DNA of 64,000 nucleotides from Tillus elongatus. Its lineage: Eukaryota > Arthropoda > Insecta > Coleoptera > Cleridae. The stretch is taken from NCBI GenBank assembly GCA_964006375.1, contig OZ023263.1, positions 137,512,063 through 137,576,062 on the forward strand, read 5' to 3'. The first letter of the stretch is position 1; each line of letters begins with the position of its first letter. The notes below the pieces were generated by a model that worked only from the letters and a program-made list of their open reading frames with translations, searched no databases and was not told where the DNA came from. Position numbers and translations under genes: made by a program. Positions 1 through 13,964 of this stretch are shown here, in pieces.

Positions 1-190
1 TTTAAGTAAAGAAATACCAGAAGTAGAAGTAGCCAAAAACAAGCAAGAAATATTTAATTTAAACTCAAGTAAAGAGCTATCAGAAGTATAAGAAGCCACA
101 GTCAAGCAAGAAATACTTAATTTAAATTTAAGTAATGAGGTAACAGAGATATAAGAAGCCAAAGATGAGCAGGAGAGAGTTAATTTAAAA
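1..190. repeat. Degenerate ~63-bp tandem repeat, three copies
   Basis: Three diverged units begin near 1, 62 and 124. Each contains a form of 'caagcaagaaat' followed by 'ttaattta', and units 2 and 3 share 'taagaagcca'. Read on the + strand the units resemble a repeated ~21-residue acidic/lysine-rich peptide, but in-frame stops recur at the same place, so I treat it as non-coding or long dead. No feature is seen from 190 to 393. Confidence 0.5.
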
Positions 191-393
191 ATTTATCCAG
201 ATAATCTCATATCTGGAGCCAAATCAGCAGCGAAGAAAACTAATGTAAGCAGACAGAGTAATTCATTAAATTTCGAGGCATCAATGATAAAGGGGAAGAA
301 AGAGGTACAAGAAGTAAAACAAGCAGTAGTACAAATAGAAAAAATCCCAATAGAAACGAAGATAGGAAATAAAGAATGTTATATGGAGAAGGT

Positions 394-803
394 TCAATCT
401 GGAACGGAACCAAAGCAACAAAGAAAACTTGACAAACGAACGCGCTTCTGATCAGCGTTCAAGCATCTCGGAATCCATTTGGCCGAAAACTTTCTCATTC
501 CCAGGTCGTGATGAACAATGTGGAACACACGTCGATCTTCTAAGATAATTTCATGGACAGAATCAATGTTTTCTTGAGCGGTCACAGAAAATGGTTTTTT
601 AGGGTGGTGGTCATCTTTGACATTCTATCGTTTTCTTTTAAATTCCGCAATCCAGTTTTTAATACTAGCATACGAAGGACATTGATAACCTAAGGTTTCT
701 CCCATGTCAGCAAAAATGTATTTGCCTGATAACCCTTTCAAATATAAATACTTAATAACTGCCCGAAATCTTTTTTATCAAAATCTAGCGTTTTCTCAGG
801 CAT
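394..803 (-). pseudogene. mariner-like transposase, N-terminal fragment
   Basis: On the minus strand from an ATG at 803 the shifted frames read in the order expected for the helix-turn-helix end of a mariner (SETMAR-type) transposase: a segment like IKYLYLKG, then CPSYASIKNW, then SVHEIILEDRR, HHDLGMRKFSAKW and LNADQKRVR. The family normally runs about 340 residues and continues into a DD34D catalytic domain. Here only the DNA-binding half remains, with frameshifts, a stop, and an apparent internal deletion between EDRR and the second helix-turn-helix. The downstream catalytic part is absent from the window. No TIR was identified. It is a dead fragment, not a host gene. Confidence 0.7.
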
Positions 804-1117
804 GGCGTTTTCAAAAATTCACAGTTTTATTAATATGCAACTATTTGATGTAAATCCTTGACAGCTTATTTAAAAACCATTTTAGTTGGTACCATAGAAA
901 CTATATTTAATTTTTCTTCCTGGAAAATATATCAGTATAGCCTCGTTTTTTATGTTCCATAATAACTTTTTAGTGAATTTTCTTTTAAAAAAATCACTAA
1001 GGAGATCCCGATTTTTGAAATTTTGAAAAAATTTCTCCAAATGAGCGCTATTTAGGACCCCTGGAAGCCAAATCAGATGTCGGTTTCAGACTTTATATGT
1101 ATGTATGTATGTATGTG

Positions 1118-1122
<5 letters not shown>

Positions 1123-1207
<85 letters not shown>
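1123..1207. repeat. (TA)n microsatellite
   Basis: Uninterrupted TA dinucleotides lie between the L and R modules of copy A, preceded by a short TATG tract. Confidence 0.95.
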
Positions 1208-1210
<3 letters not shown>

Positions 1211-1403
1211 GTGTGGATGGGGCGTATGTCACACCGATAACTCAAAAAATAATGGACCGATTTTGATAAAACTTGGTGAGTACCTTCCTTTCCCAAGTGG
1301 CTTGTATAAGGTTGTTAGCCAGGAAAATCAGACTAGTTTTTCCCGGAAAATGTTGCGTTTTCTTTCGGAAATAACAAAGTTAGGACAACCATATCGGGTA
1401 CGA

Positions 1404-1475
1404 ATGCACAATGGGCCAAGGGCTGCAGTACTATCGGGGAGGCAAAGCCACGGACGACCCCTGAGGGAGAAAAAA
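1404..1475 (+). mobile_element. 72-bp LINE 3'-end insertion with 13-bp TSD
   Basis: The insert lies between two exact copies of 'atatcgggtacga' (1391-1403 and 1476-1488). It matches the 3' end of the RNase H-bearing LINE fragment ending near 27056: both contain a 'gctgcrgtr.tatcg' segment followed by 'cggacga.ccctgaggga', and it ends in A residues. Other R modules lack the insert at this point. This is an extremely 5'-truncated target-primed insertion. Confidence 0.8.
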
Positions 1476-1639
1476 ATATCGGGTACGAGGATTTATATCA
1501 TAAAAAGAAAACCATGCACAAAAATTTGAATCTCTACGTTAAAATAAAAAAATGTTATAAGCTTTTAAGTTTCTTAAAACGTCATAAAAGTCGCGATTCG
1601 AAACGTCAAAATTGACATGTTCTAGATAGAGTACCAAAA

Positions 1640-2110
1640 TGAATACCGCTATGCAGCATAAATAAAAGTTTCAGCTACAACCTTCATTGTTATTTATTTT
1701 ATTAACCTATTTGCTGAAAATTAATTTAAAATAGACCCTTTATGTGATGCTTTGGTAGCAGTTTCAGTTATTTATTTAATTCTAATAATCAGACTAATAA
1801 TCAGATTACGTTATTTCGCTTTTTTTTTTCAATGCGGGAAAGTGGAATTTTTTTGGAGAAACGGTGTTGGCAAGGAGTTTCTTCTTTCTATGGACTTCTG
1901 TAAGGTGAGTTTTCACAGTTTGCATATCTAGCTCCGTTGTAGCATGTTTACCCTGCACAGAACCTCAAATTTGCTTTAGGTCTCTTAACTGAATTGTGAA
2001 GTTGAGATCACAGCATTTGTCCGATGGTTAATGCATAAAAGGGGTTTCTCTAAGCATGTATATGAATTTTTTTTTCAAAAAACGAACAATACGCTAATCT
2101 GCTAATTTAC
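1640..2110. other. No gene; diverged repeat sequence
   Basis: AT-rich with no supported coding sequence. Part of it (about 1640-1775) is an inverted, diverged match to 2510-2625 (shared 'aaagggtctatt' and 'aatgaagg'), so it belongs to the same repeat complex. Confidence 0.5.
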
Positions 2111-2119
2111 CTATAAATG

Positions 2120-3033
2120 TTATTAATCACAGCGATATCACAAAAAATAATAGGCCTATTTTGATTCAATTTGGTGAATACCTTCCTTCTGCAAGTGGCT
2201 TGGATAAGTTCGTTAGCCAGGAAAATCGGCTCACGTTTTCCCGGAAAATTTTGTGTTTTCTTTCGAAAAAAAAATTATATCTCCGGAAATAACAAAGTAA
2301 GGGCAACAAAATTTGGTACGGAGATTTATATCATTATGGTAAATTACTTACCAAAATTTAGCTCTCTAAGTTAAAAGACAAAAAAGTTAGAGGCATTCAA
2401 AGAAAAATATATTGGGGTTTTCCTCAAAACGTCAAAGTCGTGATTTAAAACGTCAAAATTGACAACATTTACGAAAATTCGACAAAAATTATATACCACT
2501 AAACGATAAACTCTATAGCTAAGACTACTGCCAAGCATCAGAGAAAGGGTCTATTTAAAATGAATTTTCTGGAAACATTTTAGTAAAATGAAGGACAATG
2601 ACGGTTGAAACTAAGACTTAAGGGTTTGTAAACCATCCTTCTTGAGACATTTGATTTCCATAGCCCGTATTAGATTAAAGTTATTTGCCTAAATGTTGCC
2701 GATTTTGACGTTTTAAATCACAACTTTGACGTTTTGAGGAAAACTCCAATTTATTTTTCTTTAAATGCCTATAACTTTTTTGTCTTTTGACCTACATAGC
2801 TAAAGTTTGGTAGGTTACTTACCTATAGTAATATAAACCCGCGTACCCAATTTGGTTGCCCTTACTTTGTTAATTCCGGAGATATAAATTTTTTTCAAAG
2901 AAACCACAAAATTTTCCGGGAAAACCTGGGCAGATTTTCCTGGCTAACGAATTTATCCAAACCATTTGCAAAAGGAATTTATTCACCAAATTTAATTAAA
3001 ATCGGCCCATTATTTTTTTGAGTTATCGGTGTG

Positions 3034-3037
<4 letters not shown>
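2120..3037. repeat. Inverted pair of R modules
   Basis: A forward R module (about 2120-2480) and a reverse-complement R module (about 2690-3037) face each other across a ~210-bp spacer. Both carry the 'aagtggcttggataagttcg'-type motif, 'tatatctccggaa' and 'caaaacgtcaaag'. The reverse copy runs directly into the CA tract through 'tgtgatacacac'. Non-coding. Confidence 0.75.
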
Positions 3038-4212
<1,175 letters not shown>

Positions 4213-4696
4213 TGTTTGGAAATCCTTGCGGCACCGCAATCTATTTACGGTACCATCGCATTTGGAATACTGAGCTTATAGAGGACGGCAACCTGAAAGC
4301 ACTGGTGTAATTCTGGTTGCGTTACACACCGTAGTTCTTTAGTTATGAATTGAAACATGATTATGGCATGTCTGTCACAAATATATAGTTTCGTGAATAA
4401 AAACACAAAATGCCACAAGTATGTGGGACCAAGTGTAGTTTTACACAAAGGTGCCAGAACTAGCTTTGCGACGTTGTCAGAGTTGGCATTTTGTGTAAAC
4501 TAGCGTGTGTTATCAATTATGGCATCTTAGCGTTCCTAACATTAGGTAGTTTTCAGTTATGTACCATGTATTGCCTTGTAATTGTTCTATATAAACGGCT
4601 AGGTACATATATTTGTCCCGTCAATAAATTATTAATGTTTAGGAAGAATGCAATGAATTGAGTTATCTGAAGTTCAAATTCACAAAATATCGTATG
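4213..4696. other. No gene seen
   Basis: AT-rich sequence without a supported coding region, RNA gene or recognised repeat. Confidence 0.4.
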
Positions 4697-4880
4697 AACA
4701 TCCGTGGTGTAGTGGAATGAGTGTTTGGCTGCTACATGGAGTACCCGGGTTCGATTGTCGGTGGACCTAGTTTCTGCCACTGTGTTAGGTGTGTGCCTTT
4801 TCTATGTAGCCTCCCCACGCACAAGCTGCTCAGAGTTCTTGGGTGGCAGGGTGTTATTTATGCAGTGCCATTTATTATTG
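4697..4880 (+). mobile_element. tRNA-derived SINE-like sequence, second family
   Basis: A Pol III A-box-like 'tggtgtagtgg' (4705-4715) is followed 32 bp later by a B-box-like 'ggttcgattgt' (4748-4758), then an unrelated body and an ATT-rich end ('tttattattgttatta'). The acceptor stem does not pair, so it is not a working tRNA gene. The sequence differs from the SINE family at 7160. I found no TSD. Confidence 0.5.
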
Positions 4881-5158
4881 TTATTACCAATGCAGATAGT
4901 AGAATCGATAGTAGAAAATTTTGTAATATGTATTTATTATGTATAACGAATAACGGTTACGCCGGCCTCCATATAAAAGTGTTTTGTCCTCAGCACTACT
5001 TTAAAGCACACCTTATGCCCGTATATAAATATTAAAATTTGCTTACTTTTAGTGAATTTTCGTAGAAGAAATTCAGTAATGGAGAGATCTCGATTTTTTA
5101 ATTTTGAATTTTTTTTTTAATGACCGCGAACTAGGATCCCTAGAACCTATATCCGGGG

Positions 5159-5477
<319 letters not shown>

Positions 5478-5797
5478 ATAACTCAAAAAATTTGACAGGC
5501 ACCTTCCTTTTATTAATGGCTTGGATAAGTTCGTTAACCAGGAAAATCGAACCAGGTTTTTCGGGAAAATGTTGGGTTTTCTTTCGGAATTTTTTTTATC
5601 TGCGAAAACAAATGGTAACTATGGTAACCTGATTTTGTAAGTAAGTTAACGTTATAAAAGGTAAAGTATACGCTAAAATTATTATATTTCTAGGTTAAAA
5701 GGAAAAAAGGTTATATGCATTTAATTTTAAAAGATGTTTGGTGCCAGATCATTTCCATAAAAATTCACTACCCTAAAGCACCTGCTGCGTCCAGACT

Positions 5798-6241
5798 TTT
5801 TACTGTTCTGATGCTAAATATAACAATTATTTCATTGTTTTAGTTGTTTCAGTGAGCATATATTTATTTTCTATAGTATAACACATGTTAGTTATAAAAA
5901 TCGTAGCAGTATTTATTGGTAAAATGGGTTGACGAGTATCATTAGTTTACTATTTTGGGGCCGAAGACTTTGCCTTCACGTCCAAAGACTTCAGACTAAC
6001 AAGTATCATTACACAGAAATGCAAAAAGCAGCTGCCCAAACGTACAAGTCAGTTTTGTCTTAGTTTAACAGACGTTATATGTCATACTTTGGCCAGATCA
6101 AATCTAAAACACCCTTTCTATCAAGATTCTCGTTAAAAATTAGTCCAAACAGTAGTGTTTCTGTATGTTTGACTCATCTCATTAGAATTTATTTTTCGAT
6201 TAATTGAATGTTGTTTCCCCTTACTTATTGAAACCGTTTTA
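5798..6241. other. No gene seen
   Basis: AT-rich with no supported coding region. Nothing repeated elsewhere in the window was recognised. Confidence 0.4.
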
Positions 6242-6252
6242 TACTAAATACA

Positions 6253-6433
6253 GTCGTAGAAACTTTTTCTCTGGCTTCACAAATGCTCGTTTTCTTCTCT
6301 GCAACCAGTTTTGTATTTTATGATGCCGTAAAGGACGAAACCGGTTGCATATGAGAAAACAAGGATTCGTGAAGCCAGAGAAGATGTCTCTTTCTGTGTG
6401 ATTATTTTTTGAGACAATTATTTTTTTATTTTT
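6253..6433. mobile_element. Fold-back element with 11-bp TSD and hammerhead-like core
   Basis: It is flanked by 'tactaaataca' at 6242-6252 and 6434-6444. Arms of about 46 nt (starting 'tctctggcttcac' on the left, ending 'gtgaagccagaga' on the right) are imperfect reverse complements. The loop reads 'tatgatgcc' ... 'ggacgaaaccggtt', a decayed form of the motif seen in the elements at 8757 and 47396. No ORF. TSD length suggests target-primed retrotransposition rather than a cut-and-paste MITE. Confidence 0.65.
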
Positions 6434-6954
6434 TACTAAATACAATTATTTTGTATAGAATCTATCACTAGATTCTCATTGTGTACACATTTTTCAGGTA
6501 ATCCATTAGCTCTGTAATACATTTTAGTTAATAAAATTTGAATCTGAAAAAATTTCGATTAACTTATGGGTCGAGAGATTTAGGTCTAAAGTAGAGGATA
6601 TGTTTTTATCACATTCATTATGTCTACGATTTACTGTAGGTACTATTGAGAAAAAATCTGGTGATTTACTCAAACAAGCATAGATTTTGAATAAAATGAA
6701 TTAATATTAAGGAAACGCATATTTCAGAAAAGCCTGAGGTCAGGTCGAATTCTAAAAGATTTTTATTAAATGCTTCATTATATTTGAATCTCAATTTGCC
6801 ACCAGTCTAGAATCTCTAATTTTGGTGTATACTGCCCTCTACCAGGGCAATATGTATACCAAATTTGATCTAAATAACGTTGTTATTTTTCAAGATACAA
6901 CTTTTTTAGTTTTAATTTTTTGAACTGTTCTGATTGCGCTGGCTAACGAAATCA

Positions 6955-7134
6955 TCCAAGCTATTAAGGAAAGGAACCCACGTGCCAAGTTTCATCAAAA
7001 TGGATTGATAATTTTTTGAAATTGAAATAATTGTACATTATAACTCCAAGCTATTAAGGAAAGGAACCCACGTGCCAAGTTTCATCAAAATGGATTGATA
7101 ATTTTTTGAAATTGAAATAATTGTACATTATAAC
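6955..7134 (+). repeat. Exact 90-bp tandem duplication
   Basis: Bases 6955-7044 ('tccaagctattaagg' to 'acattataac') are repeated without change at 7045-7134. The unit is part of a diverged R module ('ccacgtgccaagtttcatca'). Exact identity means a very recent duplication or an assembly duplication. Confidence 0.9.
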
Positions 7135-7159
7135 ATTTTGACGAATAAGGTAACAACTT

Positions 7160-7486
7160 TGAGCCTCGGTGGTTCAGTGATAAGCACGTGTGCCTCTGAA
7201 TCAAAGGGTACCGGGTTCGATTCCCAGGGTTACCCTTTCACTTTTTCAATAGATACTGTACAATTAACATCAGGTTGTGGCATTGAATTTGAGCAAGCCG
7301 GATGCCTGCACGTTCCGCCCTTCGGAGAGCGTCGGTCCCGTGTCCATGCGATGCTGGGCACGTTAAAGATCCCTACCCTCCTTACAGAAAGGCAGGGGTT
7401 TGGCAACATTTCCAGGATAGTGAGGTGAAACTGCTACCTGGAGTCGGTGGTTAGCCATAGTCGCGGAAATAGGCCGACGTTAAAAA
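7160..7486 (+). mobile_element. tRNA-derived SINE, copy 1
   Basis: The insert sits between exact 13-bp TSDs 'aaggtaacaactt' (7147-7159 and 7487-7499). The tRNA-like head has an A box 'tggttcagtgataagcacgtg' less its last base (from 7170) and a B box 'gggttcgattccc' (7213-7225). The body ends 'gtcgcggaaataggccgac' then 'gttaaaaa'. Two relatives lie at 31811 (+) and 22203 (-). Transcription is expected by RNA polymerase III and mobility through a LINE reverse transcriptase. No protein is encoded. Confidence 0.9.
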
Positions 7487-7499
7487 AAGGTAACAACTT

Positions 7500-8742
7500 G
7501 TCCAAATCACATCTACTATAGGTTTATCCAAAGTAGGTGGTATAATTGACACTTGTAAACATGGTCAATTTGCTTCATTAATATATCTGTATGTCCTTAA
7601 CTCTACCCAATGCATTTATTTCTCAAACTCAAACTAAGTTATTAACACTTTCTGCACTCAATCAATCTTTTTTATGTTCTTCATTTTCGAAAATATATGT
7701 ACTACCAATTCTGAGGAAATTTTCAAACATTGTTTAACATATATAAATGTCAATAATATATATCCAGTGAGTCCGCATAGAATGGAACAAATTCCATAAA
7801 ATCCTAACGGGGCAAAAAAAATTCTCTGAGACATATGTAGAACATAAGTTTAAATGTGCACATCGAAAATTTTTTGTAACGTCATCTCTCTCGCAGATAT
7901 GGCGTTATTGTCATTTTTTTTTCAAATGGTAACCCCTACTTTTGTCGGTACAATTGGAAAGAGCGGCTTTTTTGAATACAGATCATTGAATTCACGATAT
8001 GTTACATACGGATGTTTTTGATGAGACTGGTAGTGGGTGACCGATTTGTGATCCCGGATCTGGTGTTTGCAGACAACTTTTTTTTAGTGAATTTTTGTGA
8101 GAAACATTTTTAGGCAAATTTTAGTGATTTTTTCTGAAAATGTTTTTTCGCATTTTTATGGCGATTTGGAATAAACAAATATTTTTCATGAGTTATTCTG
8201 AAGAAAAAGAACTGTCGACAATTTTCAAGGCAAACATTTTTCTGGCAATTTTAGTATAAACATATTGTATAAACATATATAGTCTATTGTTTTAGCATAT
8301 GTAGGAGACCTCTTTGCGAATTTTTGTAAAAAAAAGACGTTATGCACCTTTCCAAGGAAAGAATAATTTTAATGTATTTGTCTAGGAACATAGGTTTTTT
8401 TTTTGTTCAGTGAAATTGAATAAGCTGTTTTCATCATTAAAAATATGTATTCTTGTGTTATTTTCGAATCCAGAAGGCAAAAAATGTATGCAAATAACTA
8501 AATTTTTTATGAAGCTAAAAACTTCACATTTGGTATGTACCTACTAGTCTCTACATAAGCAACTTGTGTGTAGAATTTTAGTTAACATTTTTTTATTTTC
8601 GACAATACAACAATTTTCCGGAAGATGTAAAAAAAAATCCTATAAAAACTGGTTCTAATGGGCTGGCAAAGAAACTTACTTAGCAGAAGTCAGAATCACC
8701 TCAAAACAACGGAAATAATATAACAGTGAGTTATTATTCAAC
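7500..8742. other. No gene; AT-rich, with a decayed L-like segment
   Basis: No supported coding sequence. Around 8040-8110 'gatcccggatctggtg' and 'ttagtgaatttttgtgag' resemble a decayed L module, and around 7740-7900 nothing is recognisable. Confidence 0.4.
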
Positions 8743-8910
8743 ATCGGTTTTTTTAAAGATTGAGCGTGGACACTGTGGCTGGAAACTGAAACAAAAAGCA
8801 GAATCACCCCAAAAGACCACAAAAATAATAACGAAGAGTTATGCGCTAGATACGTATTTCGACAACGAAGTTGTCTTCATTAGTAGCTGTCGCTAAACTA
8901 CTAGCGACAG

Positions 8911-8950
8911 TTACTGATGAAACAACTTCGCTGTCGAAATACGTATCTAG
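8911..8950 (+). ncRNA. Hammerhead-ribozyme-like motif (candidate)
   Basis: 'ctgatga' then 'aacaacttcgctgtc' then 'gaaa', a self-complementary 'tacgta', and 'tc', followed by 'tag' that can pair with 'tta/cta' upstream. Stem II is weakened by a lost G compared with sibling copies. Cleavage is unproven. Confidence 0.35.
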
Positions 8951-9247
8951 CACATAACTTTGTTATTATTTTTGTGGTCTTTTATGGTGATTCTAACCCC
9001 AAAAGATCACAGAATTGATAACAAAGAGTTATGCGCTAGATACGTATTTCGACAACGAAGTTGTCTTCATTAGTAGCTGTCGCTAAACTACTGTCGCTAA
9101 ACTAGTTTAGCGACAACTACTAATGAAGACAACTTCGTTGTCGAATGTCGAAATACGTAGATATCTAGCGCGTAACTTATTTTTGTGGTCTTTTGGGGTG
9201 ATTCTGACCCCAAAAAGACCACAAAAATAATAACAAAGAGTTGTGGG

Positions 9248-9289
9248 CTAGATACGTATTTCGAGACCGAAGTTGTCTTCATCAGTAGC
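9248..9289 (-). ncRNA. Hammerhead-ribozyme-like motif (candidate), best canonical core
   Basis: On the minus strand 'gcta' + 'ctgatga' + 'agacaacttcggtctc' + 'gaaa' + 'tacgta' + 'tc' + 'tagc'. Stem I is gcta/tagc, stem II agac/gtct, stem III atac/gtat with the expected A-U closing pair, and the cleavage triplet would be AUC. It has CTGATGA where several sibling half-sites have CTAATGA. Confidence 0.4.
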
Positions 9290-9430
9290 TGTCGTTAAAC
9301 TACCGTCGCTAAATTAATTTTAACTTAGCGACAACTACTGATGAAGAGAACTTCGTTGTCGAAAGACGCATCTAGCGCATAACTTTTTGTTATTATTTTT
9401 GTGGTCATTTGGAGTGATTTTGCTTTTTGT

Positions 9431-9655
9431 ATCGGTTTTTTTAATTAACTATAAGCTATTTACCTGCCAAATTTATACATTTCGGTAATCACTTGGATAA
9501 GTTCATTAGCCGACCCAGTCAAAGCGGTTTTCTGACAAACAAGTTTTTCTCAAAACAAATTTGTATTTCCGACAAAAGTTACTTTGTTATTTTTCGTAAT
9601 TTGGATTATTTCTTTAAAAAATCGCTACCATAAGGCACTTGCTGCGCCATTTTTT
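9431..9655 (+). repeat. R-like module remnant with terminal motif
   Basis: Contains 'acctgccaaatttatac', 'cacttggataagttcattag' and, near 9635, 'ggcacttgctgcgcc', the terminus of the L-microsatellite-R family. It is the insertion target of the fold-back element at 8757. Confidence 0.6.
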
Positions 9656-12246
<2,591 letters not shown>

Positions 12247-12384
12247 ATATATTTCTACAATCACAGGTGGCCCATAAGTCGTTGGTGATACAAATTTTCT
12301 TTTTTTTTTTTTTTTAATCGAACACGCCTTATGTTATTGCATTTTTGCATTTTCCATCGAAATATAATGCATGTTTGTAAGAAA

Positions 12385-12712
12385 GTAAATTCGGAACGCA
12401 GCAAGTGCGTTATGGTAGCGAATGTTCATTAAATGCTTCAAATTTGAATAGCTCAATTTGCTATTAACCTATAAGGTTGACCAAGAAATCAGTTTTTTCG
12501 GGAACACTTTAAGTTTACTTTCGGAAATTTGTGTACATTTTCAAACAATAAAGTTATTTTGATGAAACATGGCACATTGTTTCTACTATATAGGTTATAC
12601 TGGTAACCAAATTTGATGCCTCCTTTTAAAAAAAGAACACACATATTTCCTATTAAAAGACATTTTTATGAAAATTCACTACCATAACGCACTTGCTGCG
12701 TCCAGACTTTTT
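12385..12712. mobile_element. MITE-like element with ~35-bp inverted ends
   Basis: The left end 'gcagcaagtgcgttatggta' (near 12399) and the right end 'taccataacgcacttgctgc' (near 12680) are reverse complements, extended by 'gaatgttcat' and 'atgaaaattc'. About 320 bp with no ORF. The interior ('aataaagttattttgatgaa', 'ggttatactggtaacc') is shared with 58790-58890. The ends are the same terminus that closes the L-microsatellite-R elements. I could not fix a TSD. Confidence 0.65.
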
Positions 12713-13960
12713 ATAAGTTGGCCTGCGACAGATAAAATAGAAATTTGATACTAGAACTCGATAATTGAATTGTCTTTCTATTTCAAGTTTCTTAAACGTG
12801 AAGGTTAGTTTTTGTTTACAGTAAGAGCGTAGGTATTTTTCTTCTTAGGAAAACAGCCAACGTGCTTTTAGCAGATCGGTAACTGTGGTGGCAAATTGAA
12901 GTAATCCGTCAGTTATTGCTATACTACAAAACAGATTGTTAAGGAAAACTAAATTATCCGCTCATCTGCTTTCCTCAGCGTGTGATATCGATTCGGCAAT
13001 AAAAACTTTTTTTGTTACTATTGTGGGGTTGGTGCAGCTCTGTATATCGGATACGCTCCTTCGTGGGGGTTAATTCACAATAACGACCTAAAGTGAGTCA
13101 CTAGGTGCTTAAAACAACCCCTATCCCCTGCATTCCAAAGTCAGTATACGGTGGTCGTAACTTCGACCACGAATTCATTATACCCTCTTATTATTAGGCT
13201 CTATCTTGCATGTGCACAGCTGATATAGAATAATTGTTTAAATCGTGTAAATGACACATTTTTGCTAATAAACATTTCTTTGTTTAAAGCTTAAGTTACG
13301 AAAACCGAAAACAAAACATTTATTATTAGGAATTGATTATTTATCTTTCAATGTGTACTTCTGTATTTTGTAACGGCTAATTTTTAATGGGTTGTAACTT
13401 AGGTACCATGTAGAAGACGGTGGCTCGTAATGTAGGCACAAGTTGTGTATACTAGACGTCTCATATTTTTATTATCATATACTAGGTGTTTTGGAATTGT
13501 AATACACAAATTCTGTAAGCGAATTTCTTGCCTGAAAACGAAATATAAACTGTACGCAAGGTAAGATCTTTCTTATTGCCTTATACAGCCTCTCTAAAAT
13601 AAGTGATTTTTTTTCTAATCCTATAGACCCGTCTGCAACTTATGCTGCAGTTGCACTGAAGCCTAGAAGGCTTATTGAGCTGACCCTTATTGTGATTGCT
13701 TTTCACGCCCAGGTAAGGTATCGAGTACTCTGTACTAGTTTGTACATACAGCCAGTCCACGTGCGTGAACTATAATAATCATTCGGTGCCATTACTGGTC
13801 TTCTGAATAAGCACTGTCTGTTAAGATCCACTGCTTCACATGTACATAAAATATTAATTGCTGTATCGGGTTTCTTATCGCCTAACCTGCAAGCTGGGTC
13901 ACCTTCGTACTTTTTGATTTATACTTGTATGGCATCGGCGACAAAATTTTCCAAAAATTT
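12713..13960. other. No gene seen
   Basis: No supported coding region. A slightly GC-richer patch near 13020-13190 ('gatacgctccttcgtgggg') was not recognised. Confidence 0.4.
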
Positions 13961-13964
13961 TTTC

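Larger units (their letters stand above)
960..1640 (+). mobile_element. L-microsatellite-R composite repeat, copy A
   Basis: The L module (about 965-1100) contains the shared core 'aatgagcgc..tttagg' and ends in 'cggtttcagact'. A TATG/TA core fills 1100-1207. The R module starts near 1228 with 'cacaccgataactcaaaaaa' and contains 'aagtggcttg', 'gttagccaggaaaatc' and 'ttcccggaaaatgttg'. The same order recurs elsewhere in the window. R is interrupted at 1404-1475 by a tiny LINE tail. No coding capacity is seen. I infer a non-autonomous mobile element; its superfamily is unknown. Confidence 0.6.
8757..9430. mobile_element. Fold-back element: three tandem hairpins with hammerhead-like cores
   Basis: It is bounded by exact 14-bp TSDs 'atcggtttttttaa' (8743-8756 and 9431-9444) and inserted in an R-like repeat. 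Inside are three hairpin units of about 200 bp (near 8800-9000, 9001-9210, 9211-9420). Each begins with a version of 'aaaagaccacaaaaataata' and closes with its reverse complement. Every arm holds the consensus ctRatga-a-gacaac-ttc-gttgtc-gaaa-tacgta-tc, six half-sites in all. The head contains 'ggaaactgaaac', similar to 'gaaaactggaac' in the 47.4-kb element. No ORF. Confidence 0.7.

Noticed and set aside
7161..7232. Possible genuine tRNA gene
   Set aside because: A and B boxes are present but the sequence sits inside a SINE with exact TSDs and two relatives; the acceptor stem and 3' end are not those of a working tRNA.
8757..9430. Ordinary DNA MITE
   Set aside because: An exact 14-bp TSD and tandem hairpins fit target-primed insertion better than a transposase with a short fixed TSD; kept as a hypothesis rather than a certainty.
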